The notes under the pieces are model-generated. The model was not told the origin of the DNA, searched no databases, and saw only the letters and a program-made list of their open reading frames with translations. Made by a program: the position numbers and the translations under genes. DNA of 40,165 nt from Noviherbaspirillum malthae (GTDB taxonomy: Bacteria > Pseudomonadota > Gammaproteobacteria > Burkholderiales > Burkholderiaceae_D), in the NCBI RefSeq assembly GCF_015352985.1, contig NZ_JACYXF010000059.1, positions 1 to 40,165 of the forward strand, given 5' to 3'. Every line of letters starts with the position of its first letter. Position 1 is the first letter of the stretch. This document shows positions 1-8,510 of this stretch, in pieces.

Positions 1-101
1 TTGAATCCGCTTGCGTGGTTGCGCCTTGTTCTCTTGCTCATGCTTTGCTCCTTGGTACGGTCTTTCGACCGGTTTCATCAAGCAAAGCTCCACTTATCTA
101 G

Positions 102-302
102 CTGTCCAGATTTCCGGGGCCACCTCTCATCTCTCACGGCAAGGCAGACGAGAAGCTCGGTATCCACTTTGCACGTGAAGCGCGTACCTATGTTGAAACC
201 CTGGGTTCTTCGCTTCAGTACCACGAATATGACGCCAGCCATGAATTGAATCAGTTGATGCGTGAAGACTTTCAGGCATGGCTGTCCGAACAGCTTAAAT
301 AA
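102..302 (+). pseudogene. C-terminal remnant of a phospholipase/carboxylesterase-type alpha/beta hydrolase
   Basis: The frame ending in TAA at 300-302 encodes PPLISHGKADEKLG and then, near the end, HEYDASHEL. This matches the last third of the YpfH/carboxylesterase family: a strand leading to HG-x-x-D (acid region) and a late catalytic His in an EYxxxHE context. The same frame has a stop at 99-101, and the sequence upstream does not look like an esterase in this frame, so the gene is either frameshifted around position 100-115 or decayed. An intact upstream part would lie outside the window. The family assignment comes from the motifs only and is moderate; the broken state is seen directly. 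Confidence 0.4.
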
Positions 303-375
303 AACAACCGCGAGCCACGATTGACCGAACTTAGCAATCTTGCCCACGTCTACGCTAACAAAGGAGAAGACCCCC

Positions 376-831
376 ATGCAAACCGCTTACTCTTCCACGA
401 ATAACCGTGTCTCTACTTCAGCAGTAGCCACTTCTACCGATGATGCGGGTAAGCTCGTACTCCGTGCAGCAATAGCGATCCTTCTCCTTTTTCATGGCAT
501 CTCAAAGTTGATTGGCGGCGTCGGCTTTATTACCGGCATGCTTGCCAAGTTTGGCCTGCCACCAGCCATTGGCTACCTTGTCTACATTGGTGAAGTAGTC
601 GCGCCGCTACTAATCCTTTTCGGAATCTGGGCACGCGCGGCAGCTCTGGTGGTGGCCATTAACATGGTTGTAGCAGTTCTGCTTGTGCATACCGCGCAAT
701 TCTTCACGACGTCACAGACAGGGGGTTGGGCCCTTGAACTGCAAGGGCTCTACTTCGCTGGAGCAATTGCGATCGCACTACTTGGTGCAGGTCGTTACAG
801 TATCGGCGGCGTAACAGGAAAATGGAATTAA
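376..831 (+). CDS. DoxX family membrane protein
   Basis: A 151-residue protein with four predicted membrane helices: about 30-50, 60-85, 88-108 and 125-140. The first helix carries the FHGISKLIGG segment typical of DoxX/YphA proteins (hydrophobic helix ending in a G-x-x-K-L motif). DoxX proteins are small inner-membrane proteins linked to redox or thiosulfate metabolism and stress; the substrate is not known here. The ATG at 376 is preceded by AAAGGAGAAG at about 359-368, a strong ribosome binding site. An in-frame TTG at 340 gives a longer reading frame but lacks such a site. It stands alone, with a hairpin but no U-tract downstream. Confidence 0.8.
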   Translation: MQTAYSSTNNRVSTSAVATSTDDAGKLVLRAAIAILLLFHGISKLIGGVGFITGMLAKFGLPPAIGYLVYIGEVVAPLLILFGIWARAAALVVAINMVVAVLLVHTAQFFTTSQTGGWALELQGLYFAGAIAIALLGAGRYSIGGVTGKWN

Positions 832-837
832 CGTTTC

Positions 838-875
838 GGGAAAGGGCCGCCTTCAGCGTCCCGTCGTCCTTTCCC
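838..875. other. Inverted repeat between convergent doxX and the GGE-repeat gene
   Basis: GGGAAAGG at 838-845 is complementary to CCTTTCCC at 868-875, with a 22-base loop. There is no T-run behind it, so it is not a standard intrinsic terminator. It lies between two convergent genes and may still act as a weak bidirectional stop. Confidence 0.3.
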
Positions 876-910
876 TACGTGTTGACCACATCAACTGCCA
901 TAGTGGGTAG

Positions 911-1768
911 CTACGGTTTCAATGAAGATGCAGCCAGTTCGACTTGTGACGCGGTGCTATAGATTTCTGACGCATTTGTCTTCGCCACTTCCTTCCCGCT
1001 CAAATCCGACCAGGTGTTAGTGATCTTCTTCAACGATTGATTCACATTAGCCACCGCATCTTTTTGTGCAGCATTAGCCGGCTTTGCAGTATCGGCCAGT
1101 CGCGCCGCAGCCTTCAGATAACCATAGGCGTCCTGATACTCATGCGCGTTAATGATTTTGACGTCTTTGACGCCTTCGGCAAATTCGTTGCCGGCATCAC
1201 GCGTCACCTTAGAAACTACTAACAATCGCTCCTTGAATGTCGGGCGTGCCTTTCCTCGAGCACGCTCAATATCGGCCACAACCGCTTCGTACGCTTTGTT
1301 GACCTCTTCAGTCGACTTGTCCTGCTCTACAGCGAGCGCCATACGTTTTAGCGAGGCATCAAAGCGGGGCGCGTTGAACTCCTTGAATCCGGAAGCCAGC
1401 TTCGCATACAGCTCGTCTCCTGGATGCTTCATATGAGTCTTGGCAGCCTCCTTGTCACCACCTTGGTACAACTCTTTTCCTGCGGTCAGATGCCCTTCGA
1501 CCAACGTAAGATTCTTCAGAAAATCAATCTTGCGTTCCGTGGCGCTCATCCTCTTTTTGCCGCTTTCACCACCCTCGCCGCCTTCTCCACCTTCCCCTCC
1601 CTCGCCGCCCTCGCTCTTGTGCGTGGCGTGCCCTTTTGCATCTGCCGCCCAAACTTTGGACAGCGATACACTCACAACGTCGTCATGCTCCTTTGCAACA
1701 TCTATCTGACTACCAGCCAGAATAAAAGCACCCACGCCGACCCAAAGCTTTGTTCTAATTTGTGCCAT
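911..1768 (-). CDS. Secreted helical protein with GGE-repeat linker, iron-linked, function unknown
   Basis: A 285-residue protein. A hydrophobic segment at about 9-19 looks like a signal peptide or anchor. Residues 53-68 form a Gly-Gly-Glu repeat (E-GGE x5), followed by a basic GKKR stretch. The remaining 210 residues are helix-rich with regularly spaced Glu/Lys/Ala and no cysteines. One stretch (LTLVEGHLTAGKELY, then YAKLASGFKEF) recalls the helical periplasmic domains found in imelysin/EfeO or FTR1-type iron proteins, but that likeness is weak. It diverges from piuC, and the Fur box at 1822-1840 lies between the two starts, so iron repression is likely. I do not recognise a named family. 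Confidence 0.6.
   Translation of the reverse strand: MAQIRTKLWVGVGAFILAGSQIDVAKEHDDVVSVSLSKVWAADAKGHATHKSEGGEGGEGGEGGEGGESGKKRMSATERKIDFLKNLTLVEGHLTAGKELYQGGDKEAAKTHMKHPGDELYAKLASGFKEFNAPRFDASLKRMALAVEQDKSTEEVNKAYEAVVADIERARGKARPTFKERLLVVSKVTRDAGNEFAEGVKDVKIINAHEYQDAYGYLKAAARLADTAKPANAAQKDAVANVNQSLKKITNTWSDLSGKEVAKTNASEIYSTASQVELAASSLKP
1565..1612 (-). repeat. GGE-coding microsatellite-like repeat
   Basis: Five consecutive 9-base units encode Gly-Gly-Glu (residues 53-68 of the gene at 911-1768). Such in-frame repeats can change in copy number without breaking the frame and probably form a flexible acidic linker. Confidence 0.7.
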
Positions 1769-1821
1769 GCTTTCCTCACAAGTTGAGTAAAACGAGAATC
1801 AACAGCGATTTCACCTATAAT

Positions 1822-1840
1822 CTAAATGAGAATTATTATC
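1822..1840. promoter_or_regulatory. Fur box between piuC and the GGE-repeat gene
   Basis: The 19 bases CTAAATGAGAATTATTATC match the classic Fur consensus GATAATGATAATCATTATC at 14 of 19 positions. The site ends 17 bases before the piuC ATG (1858) and lies 54 bases from the divergent start at 1768, so it can repress both genes when iron is plentiful. Confidence 0.75.
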
Positions 1841-1857
1841 GAGGCAACGCCATAATC

Positions 1858-2511
1858 ATGATTCTTTGCATCCAAGGTGTTCTCACTGCACAAGAGATCA
1901 ATCAAATCAAGCCATTCATGGCCCGTTCAACATTTGTTGATGGCAAGACTACGGCAGGGTGGCATGCCCGCCTAGTCAAGCACAACCTGCAAGCCGAAAA
2001 TGAGGCTATCGAGACAGCCCGAACACTGGTGGAGCAAGCGCTAAGAAGGCACGAGTTATTTTCCATGGCAGCTAAACCCCGACATATCTCACCGATTCTC
2101 TTCAGCAAATATAATGAGGGAATGCATTATGGCGCTCATGTAGATGATGCATTCATGGGGAATTTGCGTTCAGATTTGTCGTTCACCCTCTTCCTGACCG
2201 ATCCCGCCGAATACGAAGGCGGCGAACTGGTGATGGACATGCCCCAAGGAGAACAAGCGTTCAAGCTCAATGCTGGCGATCTGATCCTCTATCCCTCGAC
2301 CACCCTCCATCGGGTGGATCCCGTCCAGCAAGGCGAGCGGCTGGCGGCGGTGGGTTGGGTCCAGAGTCGCGTCCGTAGCGCCGAGCAACGTGAAATACTG
2401 TTTGACCTGGAACGGGCGCGCCTGTCGCTGTTCAATCGCGAAGGAAAATCTGTCGACTTCGACCTACTCAGCAAATCGATATCCAACCTGTTGCGGATGT
2501 GGGGCGAATGA
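1858..2511 (+). CDS. piuC: PKHD-type Fe(II)/2-oxoglutarate hydroxylase
   Basis: A 217-residue member of the PiuC/YbiX family of Fe(II)- and 2-oxoglutarate-dependent hydroxylases, usually about 225 residues and encoded next to siderophore receptors. The iron-binding triad is visible: H-x-D in HYGAHVDDAF and a distal His in TLHRVDPV, followed by an Arg about 10 residues later for 2-oxoglutarate. The target of the family is not settled; it is linked to iron-siderophore uptake. The ATG at 1858 is chosen because the family begins with a short LCIQGVLTxxE strand; a start at 1762 would overlap the divergent promoter and Fur box. Fur repression is likely from the box at 1822-1840. Confidence 0.9.
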   Translation: MILCIQGVLTAQEINQIKPFMARSTFVDGKTTAGWHARLVKHNLQAENEAIETARTLVEQALRRHELFSMAAKPRHISPILFSKYNEGMHYGAHVDDAFMGNLRSDLSFTLFLTDPAEYEGGELVMDMPQGEQAFKLNAGDLILYPSTTLHRVDPVQQGERLAAVGWVQSRVRSAEQREILFDLERARLSLFNREGKSVDFDLLSKSISNLLRMWGE

Positions 2512-2847
2512 AAGATCGGGCGCTCGTCAATTTGTGCACGTACGTCTGAAACCTGTTGGCCATCAGGTCGCCTACCAATAACCAATCCGGCGACTTTCCT
2601 GATGACGGAGCGCCGCGAATCATAGGCGTCGCATCGCGTTACGCCTTTTGGTGATTGACAAGAGAGGGTACAGAAAACGATATGACCTTCTCATTTCTCA
2701 TGAAAGCCTGGGAAGAACCAGCGTATTGTGGCGGTTGGACTGTAAATCAGCCTGTTTTTGCAGGCGAGAATGAATGACCTCTATACAAACTCATCTCATT
2801 CCTTGCTTTTTGCAAATTGCCAATTTACCAGACACTCTCATACGTAA
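2512..2847. other. 336-bp gap between piuC and the Fur-family gene
   Basis: No convincing gene, terminator or RNA is seen here. It presumably holds the promoter of the Fur-family gene, but I could not place a Fur-type palindrome in it. Confidence 0.4.
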
Positions 2848-3288
2848 ATGGACATCCCCAGTGAATTGCATAACTCCGGGTTAAAGGCAACGCTTCCTCG
2901 GCTTCGAATTCTTCAGATCTTTCATGACGTTGAAATCAAACATCTCTCTGCTGAAGCTATCTACCGCATCCTTCTCAATGAAAAGATAGACGTCGGGTTA
3001 GCCACTGTCTATCGCGTTTTGATGCAGTTCGCCCAAGCGGGCCTGTTGGTACGGCACCATTTTGAGTCAGGTGCCGCCCTCTTCGAACTCAACAGCGGCC
3101 GTCATCACGACCACTTGGTCTGCACGATTTGTGGCAAGGTGGAAGAATTCGTTGACGACGAAATTGAACACCGGCAGAAACAGATTGCAAAGGATATGGG
3201 GTTCGTCCTTCAGGAACACTCCATGTCACTCTATGGAGCCTGTAGCCAGTGCGGTCAATCTCGGCTTGACGCACTACGCCGTCGGTGA
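2848..3288 (+). CDS. Fur-family metal-responsive transcriptional repressor
   Basis: A 146-residue protein of full Fur length. The winged helix at about 10-80 includes the recognition region DVGLATVYRVLMQF, which matches Fur-type DNA-recognition helices. The metal region has the HHFESG and RHHDHLVC signatures, a CxxC pair at CTIC and a second CxxC at CSQC near the C terminus, giving the structural zinc site. It lies 3' of piuC and 5' of the TonB receptor. It may be the main Fur or a second Fur-like repressor; the rather divergent N terminus (SGLKATLPRLRIL) is still compatible with true Fur. Which metal it senses cannot be told from sequence. Confidence 0.85.
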   Translation: MDIPSELHNSGLKATLPRLRILQIFHDVEIKHLSAEAIYRILLNEKIDVGLATVYRVLMQFAQAGLLVRHHFESGAALFELNSGRHHDHLVCTICGKVEEFVDDEIEHRQKQIAKDMGFVLQEHSMSLYGACSQCGQSRLDALRRR

Positions 3289-3511
3289 ATTCACAGGCGT
3301 GCCAAATGTGCCTTTGAATGACGGCTCGTCATTGGAACCTATCATCATTCGCGGACAGAGATTCTGTCCATAACGTGCATCTATCGTGGTATCAAAGGAA
3401 CGTCAAGCTTAGGTGGCTGGTGCTGACCGGCGCAGTTTTTAGCAAGTGTAGCTGTCGTCTACATACCTATGCGCAAGGATGCGATGCCTACCTGATATGG
3501 TGCTTCAGACT

Positions 3512-3940
3512 ATGACCAAAAAAGAAAACCTGCAGCACTTGCGCACTGCGGGCAAACTCGTCTTGCGCCCTTGGGAGCAGGTCCAGCGTAACTCAGTACA
3601 ACCAGATTCGGTTGACGTACAACAAATGGGGGAGGATGAATTGCTATTGTTTTGTATCCGATCCGGTCCAGCCATGGGGGCGATCTTGTCCCTGTCGATG
3701 GTGGCATCAGATACATTTGCCGTGTTGGACTTGCTCGGCAACGTCAGCACTAGATTGGCGACTACCGCGGACTGTGAACATCGTTACGCGTTTGAATGTC
3801 TTTGCCGCTTCACAGCACGTCGAAGCGACATATTCTTTAGTCGATGCGGCGGAAGCTGTCCGGGGTCGATGGAGAGCCAGTTTACGCGATGCTTCGACTC
3901 AGCTTTCCCATGCATGGGTACACCGGTCTTTCCAAGTTAA
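3512..3940 (+). CDS. Hypothetical ORF, possibly frameshifted
   Basis: A 142-residue ORF of unknown family. Residues 1-85 look like a genuine protein (alternating hydrophobic stretches, GAILSLSMVASDTFAVLDLL). After about position 3770 the same frame becomes Cys- and Arg-rich and unlikely. The +1 frame (read to the stop at 3948-3950) then gives a credible amphipathic helix, RLNVFAASQHVEATYSLVDA, continuing AAEAVRGRW. Joining the two frames near 3770 would give about 145 residues, so this may be a recent frameshift pseudogene or a sequencing error. No family was recognised in either version. Confidence 0.35.
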   Translation: MTKKENLQHLRTAGKLVLRPWEQVQRNSVQPDSVDVQQMGEDELLLFCIRSGPAMGAILSLSMVASDTFAVLDLLGNVSTRLATTADCEHRYAFECLCRFTARRSDIFFSRCGGSCPGSMESQFTRCFDSAFPCMGTPVFPS

Positions 3941-4355
3941 GACAGTTTAACGCCTCTCTGCCTATTTTCTGCTGCAAGCGGGGCAATCGCGGTGCTCATA
4001 GTTTTTCGTGAGGCTCCAAGGCGCATCGTGACTAGAAACGCGCAGTGACCTACCAATGTCTGTAATCAAAACCGTGTTAAGTTGCATAAAAGACATTTTC
4101 TTGCAAACAATACCGAATTCGCTTCCCAATAGATACATGCCGATACAATTTGATAAAGAGCGATAAATATCGCATAATGCGAATAAGAACACTTCTCATT
4201 CACTTATCTGGAAATGTGCTGGTAGCACTGTTCAGTAAGCCTTTTGCGGCGCCAGCGTCGCATTTCAGAGAAGTTTGCAACATTTTTCCATTTCGCCAGC
4301 CAGGGGCACCTCCTCCAGCCAGCCTTGATTTATTTCAGCTATTACGGAGTGTCTC
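3941..4355. other. Leader region of the TonB receptor operon
   Basis: A 415-bp stretch without a supported gene. It is AT-rich around 4060-4200 and contains the Fur-like palindrome at 4181-4201. Open frames here run into the receptor gene out of frame and are not credible. Confidence 0.5.
4181..4201. promoter_or_regulatory. Fur-like palindrome upstream of the TonB receptor
   Basis: GAATAAGAA - CAC - TTCTCATTC is an inverted repeat with 8 of 9 arm positions matching. The arms resemble the outer parts of Fur boxes (AATGAGAA and its complement). It lies 154 bases before the GTG start of the receptor gene. The match to the 19-bp consensus itself is only moderate (about 10 of 19). Confidence 0.5.
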
Positions 4356-6473
4356 GTGGTTTTTAAGAAAAAGAAGCTGGCGTTACTGGTGGCGCTGGCT
4401 GTACAGCATATTTCGACAATTGCCTTTGCTCAGGCAGCGGCAGGGCAAGCTGAAGCGACTCTGCCAACAGTGCAGGTCCAAGGCTCCAGGGAACTGCCGC
4501 CCACTTACAATGCGCCCACCGCCACCAGCGCCACGAAAATCGAAGCGCCTCTGCGCGACATTCCGCAGACGGTCAACGTGGTGCCCAACCAGCTGCTGCG
4601 CGATCAGAACGTCACTTCCATGGAGCGGGCACTGAAATACGTACCGGGCATAGGGCTGTCACATGGTGACGGGCAACGCGACCAGGTGACAATCCGCGGC
4701 TTCACCGCCATTGCTGACCAGTTCATCGACGGCTTGCGCGACGACGCCCTGTATTTCCGTGACTTGTCCAATATCGAACAAGTCGAAGTGCTCAAAGGAC
4801 CGGCATCCGTGTTGTACGGCCGGGGGTCGTCCGGCGGCCTGATCAACCGCATCACCAAAAAGCCCGGTATTGATAAGAGCGAAGTGACCGCCCAAGTTGG
4901 CAGCGGCAGCCAGCGGCGTGGTGAGTTCGATCTGGCTCGCAACTTCAAGGACAGCGGTATTGCATTCCGCATTACCGGTGCAGTCGAACGCGCCGACAGC
5001 TACCGCGACAAGCAGTTCTTGAACCGCGAAGCCTTGGCGCCCTCTCTGGCGTTCAAGCTCGGTGCCAATACCGACTTGCTGTTGCAAGCGGAATATCTGT
5101 CCGATCGCCGTATCACTGACTTCGGCATTCCCGCCTATCGTGGCCGCCCGGTCGATGTTCCTGCCAGCACCTACTACGGCGCCGCAAACGCACGCGACGT
5201 CGACACCTCGCAATCGGACGTGACGGCACTGGGATTTACACTGTCGCACCGCTTCAGCGATAGCCTGTCGGTTCGCAATGCATTCCGCCATTACGACTAC
5301 AAGCTCAACCGCAACAATACCCTCGTCGGCTCCGTGAATGAGGCCGCACTGACGGCTTCACTAAACCGGAGTAATGTCCGCCGTGAAGAAGACGGCTATT
5401 TCAATCAAACGGAACTGACCCAAAAAGCCACGTTGGGTGGCATGACTCACCAGATTCTGTACGGCGTTGAGTTCGGCAAGCAGGACAAGGACCAGCTGTT
5501 CCGTACGCAAAACAACATCGCAACGGTTGCTCTGTTCAATCCGGTTCTTCCAGTCCTGCCGTTGACCGTCACCGCCGCGCCCGCCACCGACAACCTCGGC
5601 ATTCTGACCACCTCTAGCGCTTATGTACAGGATCTGGTGACCTTGTCCAAGGAATGGAAAGCGTTAGCAGGCATCCGCTACGACCGTTTCGAGCAGGAAA
5701 CCCGGGAACGACGTGCCGGCCAGTCAAATCTGGCCCGTACCGATACCGCCTGGAGCCCACGCGTAGGACTCGTCTATCAACCCGGAACTGATCAGTCTTA
5801 CTATGCATCGTTCAGCAAGTCGTTCCAGCCTTCCGGCGAATCGTTCCCGCTGGCCGCCAATAATGCGCAGATCGAGCCGGAGGAAACGACTAACAAGGAA
5901 GTCGGCGCCAAGTTTGATTTCCTAGGAGGTCTTGCTTCGGCGACCGCTTCGGTATTCCGTCTGGAGCGGACCAATATCAAGGCAACCGACCCTACGACGA
6001 ACCGGCTCATTCCGATCGGCGTTCAGCGTACCGATGGTCTGGAGTTGACCTTTACCGGCGACCTTTCGCAAGGGTGGCAGGTCTATTCAGGCTATGCCTA
6101 TCTGGATTCGAAAGTGACTTCGTCGATTGCCCGTGATGCCGGACAGCCAGTACAAGGAAAGCGCCCCACACTGACGCCTCGCCATAGCGCCAACCTGTGG
6201 GTGACCAAGGCGTTCGAGGGCGGATATCGCGCCGGTGCCGGTGTCAACTATGTGGCCGATCGCTTCGCCAATCCGGGCAACACCGTGACGCTGCCCGGCT
6301 ATACCACGGTGGATGCAATGGTTGGTTATCGACTTGCAAAACTGGACCTCCAGTTGAACGTCAACAACCTGTTCGATCGCAAGTACATCGTGTCTGGACA
6401 TGGAAGCTCGCCCTTGCTGAACCTGCCGGGTGCACCGCGCAGTGTCCAGGTGACTGCACGTTATAACTTCTAA
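4356..6473 (+). CDS. TonB-dependent siderophore receptor (Fiu-like)
   Basis: A 705-residue outer-membrane receptor for ferric siderophore, probably catecholate type. A signal peptide ends near residue 25 (TIAFA/QAA). A TonB-box-like LPTVQVQG at about 36-43 is followed by the plug domain (PLRDIPQTVNVVP, then QVTIRGF, VEVLKGPASVLYGRGSSGG). A 22-strand barrel ends with the typical C-terminal RSVQVTARYNF and terminal Phe. Uptake is driven by TonB-ExbB-ExbD. The GTG at 4356 is used because ACGGAG lies 7-13 bases before it and the signal peptide starts there. It is first of a three-gene operon with the DUF4198 and PepSY genes, 10 bp from the next. The ligand is not known. Confidence 0.92.
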   Translation: MVFKKKKLALLVALAVQHISTIAFAQAAAGQAEATLPTVQVQGSRELPPTYNAPTATSATKIEAPLRDIPQTVNVVPNQLLRDQNVTSMERALKYVPGIGLSHGDGQRDQVTIRGFTAIADQFIDGLRDDALYFRDLSNIEQVEVLKGPASVLYGRGSSGGLINRITKKPGIDKSEVTAQVGSGSQRRGEFDLARNFKDSGIAFRITGAVERADSYRDKQFLNREALAPSLAFKLGANTDLLLQAEYLSDRRITDFGIPAYRGRPVDVPASTYYGAANARDVDTSQSDVTALGFTLSHRFSDSLSVRNAFRHYDYKLNRNNTLVGSVNEAALTASLNRSNVRREEDGYFNQTELTQKATLGGMTHQILYGVEFGKQDKDQLFRTQNNIATVALFNPVLPVLPLTVTAAPATDNLGILTTSSAYVQDLVTLSKEWKALAGIRYDRFEQETRERRAGQSNLARTDTAWSPRVGLVYQPGTDQSYYASFSKSFQPSGESFPLAANNAQIEPEETTNKEVGAKFDFLGGLASATASVFRLERTNIKATDPTTNRLIPIGVQRTDGLELTFTGDLSQGWQVYSGYAYLDSKVTSSIARDAGQPVQGKRPTLTPRHSANLWVTKAFEGGYRAGAGVNYVADRFANPGNTVTLPGYTTVDAMVGYRLAKLDLQLNVNNLFDRKYIVSGHGSSPLLNLPGAPRSVQVTARYNF

Positions 6474-6483
6474 AGGACCGGCC

Positions 6484-7212
6484 ATGGCAATGAATGTCGC
6501 AGTCGTTCGCCTGTTAGGAAGTGCAGTGCTGTTTGTCTCCAGCCTGGCACAGGCTCATTATCTTTGGCTTGAATCAGGTAAGGAGACTGTCAAGCTCTTC
6601 TACGGCGAAGTTGAAGAAGGCGTTCGGGAAAAATCGCCCGGCAAGCTCGATGCCATACGATCGCCCCAAGCGAGTATTGTGACAGGCGACGCCGCTGCCT
6701 TGACGCCGTCGGTCGTTCGCATGGCGGACCACTTCGCCATTTCATTGCCTCGATCTGCGTCTGCCGTCGTTGTCAGGGATGAGGCTGCTGAAGTGAGAGA
6801 CTTGAGCGCCTATAATCTCGGCGTAGCAAAAACAAACTATTACGCCCGCTTGCAGCAAGCTTCGCTTGCTTCCCGCAGCGAAGGTCCTTCTCTGCCGCTC
6901 GATATTGCACCGCAGGGCAAGAACCAGTTTATCGTGCTGTACAACGGCAAGCCGTTGAGCAAGGCGAAGTTGCAGGTGATTGCACCCAATACCTGGGTGC
7001 AGGAACATACGACCGACCGTGAGGGCAAGGTAGCTATCAACACGCCTTGGCGGGGGCGTTATGTATTGCACGTGCTCCATGTCGATCCGGCGCCGGGAGA
7101 GTTTGAAGGCAAGCCGTACCAATTCCTACGCAACCATTTCACCTACTCGTTTGTAGAGAGCAAGGGAAACCCGGCTGGACCAGCGCTCCCGCCTCAATCC
7201 AGGCCTGACTGA
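6484..7212 (+). CDS. DUF4198-type periplasmic protein of the siderophore operon
   Basis: A 242-residue secreted protein. The signal peptide ends near residue 24 (SSLAQA/HYLWLE), leaving an N-terminal His-Tyr as often seen in DUF4198 proteins. The C-terminal half has the beta-sandwich pattern KPLSKAKLQVIAPN, TDREGKVAINTPWRGRYVL of transthyretin/CNA-B-like domains. DUF4198 proteins sit beside TonB receptors for iron, nickel or cobalt and are thought to handle metal in the periplasm; direct function is unproven. It begins 10 bp after the receptor stop, with AAAGGA just upstream, so it is co-transcribed and probably iron-regulated. Confidence 0.8.
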   Translation: MAMNVAVVRLLGSAVLFVSSLAQAHYLWLESGKETVKLFYGEVEEGVREKSPGKLDAIRSPQASIVTGDAAALTPSVVRMADHFAISLPRSASAVVVRDEAAEVRDLSAYNLGVAKTNYYARLQQASLASRSEGPSLPLDIAPQGKNQFIVLYNGKPLSKAKLQVIAPNTWVQEHTTDREGKVAINTPWRGRYVLHVLHVDPAPGEFEGKPYQFLRNHFTYSFVESKGNPAGPALPPQSRPD

Positions 7213-7221
7213 TAATCAATA

Positions 7222-7926
7222 ATGCAAACAGATACCGACTTTGCCGACGATACCCTAGTAGGAGCAGCCGCACGTGCAGCCAAGCCTGCTGAGCGCGTAC
7301 GCGCGCCCAGCAGACGGGCACGTGTGCTCAGATGGCTCAGGCAGATTCATCTCTATGTCGGTTTATGGGGTGCAGTACTCGGCATGCTCTTTGGCGTGAC
7401 GGGGGTACTGCTCAATCATCGGGCGATACTCAAGATTCCTGTTGAGAAGACTGTGGTCCGGGCAATGCAGATGCAGGTGCCGCAAGAAGGTTTCGAGTCG
7501 CCGCAACATATGGCGCAATGGTTGCAGCAGGAACTGCGCTTTACGCCCGTATCGCCTCCGATCGTGCGAACGCAACCATCGCAGACACTGGTGTTGTCTG
7601 ACCGGGAATTGGTCCAGCCTGAACGTTGGAATGTCAGTTTGACGCGGCCGGCCAACGCTATCAATGCAGAATACTTCGTAGGCAATCAATCCATCAAAAT
7701 AGAAAATGTTGATGCCACGCTGCTGGGAAGCCTGACACGACTTCACATGTCGGTCGGAGTCAATGCCTTCTGGGTGATACTGGCTGACACGATAGCAGGC
7801 AGCCTTATCCTGTTGTCGTTGACCGGATTGCTATTATGGACGCAACTGCATACAGTCCGTCTGGTTGCGCTGGCCGTCAGCACCGGCGCCCTAGTCATTG
7901 GTGCCGTCATTCTATTGTTGATGTAG
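7222..7926 (+). CDS. PepSY-associated membrane protein
   Basis: A 234-residue inner-membrane protein of the PepSY-associated TM family. Membrane segments are at about 40-68 (LRQIHLYVGLWGAVLGMLFG, then VTGVLLNH), 180-202 and 207-232. The opening RQIHLYVGLW-G and the GVTGVLLNHR turn are hallmark sequences of PepSY_TM proteins. A periplasmic part of about 110 residues lies between. Relatives next to ferri-siderophore receptors are often ferric reductases or uptake partners, which fits the operon position (9 bp after the DUF4198 gene). It is shorter than the full two-PepSY reductases (about 370-500 residues), so an electron-transfer role is not certain. Confidence 0.8.
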   Translation: MQTDTDFADDTLVGAAARAAKPAERVRAPSRRARVLRWLRQIHLYVGLWGAVLGMLFGVTGVLLNHRAILKIPVEKTVVRAMQMQVPQEGFESPQHMAQWLQQELRFTPVSPPIVRTQPSQTLVLSDRELVQPERWNVSLTRPANAINAEYFVGNQSIKIENVDATLLGSLTRLHMSVGVNAFWVILADTIAGSLILLSLTGLLLWTQLHTVRLVALAVSTGALVIGAVILLLM

Positions 7927-7969
7927 CCTGCCTTCCAGGCACTCGCAAGCAATGCTCACTTACCTGTAG

Positions 7970-8002
7970 CCGGCACCGATGTATCAGCCGGTGCCGGTTT
8001 TT
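7970..8002 (+). terminator. Intrinsic terminator of the siderophore operon
   Basis: CCGGCACCG (7970-7978) pairs with CGGTGCCGG (7989-7997) around a 10-base loop, followed directly by TTTTT. It is a strong GC stem 44 bases after the PepSY gene stop. Confidence 0.9.
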
Positions 8003-8096
8003 CCGTGGCCTATCAACATTAGGCCGCGGTCCTTTTATGTAATCAAGAGACCTAGCATATGTCTCTCAGCGAGATCCATACCATAGGAGCTTGCAA

Positions 8097-8510
8097 TCAG
8101 CCTTCAGTTCGGGATGAAAGGAGTTGGCTGATTTCTGGGGCAATGTCTTCAGTGGCCAGCGGCTTGACAATGTATTTTGATATCCCCAACAAATTACTGC
8201 GATAGATGTCCACATCGCTCGCAGACGCACTGAGGATGAAAATCGGTATACAAGACAATGCTGGTTGACTACGCACCTGTTTCAGCACTTCGAAGCCATC
8301 CAAATGCGGCAATTTCAAGTCAAGCAAGATGAGTGATGGATTCCCCGTTGTGCGTGCGACATATGGCCCCTGACAGGTCAGGTACTGCATTGCCTCGATA
8401 CCATCTCGTACGACATCCACTTCTGCACCAAAGCCGCAGCTTTTCAAAAGCTTGAGCGTGAGGTACGTGGCGACTTCGTCGTCTTCGATGAGTAATAGTT
8501 GCGATGCCAT
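8097..8510 (-). CDS. Stand-alone response regulator receiver protein
   Basis: A 137-residue CheY-like receiver without an output domain, close to the Rcp1 subfamily. Acidic residues are E9, D10 and D11 (LLLIEDDEV), the phosphoacceptor is D64 in ILLDLKLPHLDG, then S94 (FILSAS) and K116 (IVKP). The ATG at 8510 puts LLLIEDDE at the N terminus as in the family; an upstream ATG at 8564 would add an 18-residue basic tail. No kinase is adjacent, so it may serve a kinase elsewhere, including either hybrid kinase in this window. Confidence 0.88.
   Translation of the reverse strand: MASQLLLIEDDEVATYLTLKLLKSCGFGAEVDVVRDGIEAMQYLTCQGPYVARTTGNPSLILLDLKLPHLDGFEVLKQVRSQPALSCIPIFILSASASDVDIYRSNLLGISKYIVKPLATEDIAPEISQLLSSRTEG

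Noticed and set aside
1037..1786. Several plus-strand frames opposite the GGE-repeat gene
   Set aside because: They mirror the minus-strand coding sequence; poly-Pro/Ser stretches are the complement of the GGE repeat.
4150..4635. A 161-codon frame before and into the TonB receptor gene
   Set aside because: It runs through the leader and overlaps the receptor signal peptide out of frame; its composition is not protein-like.
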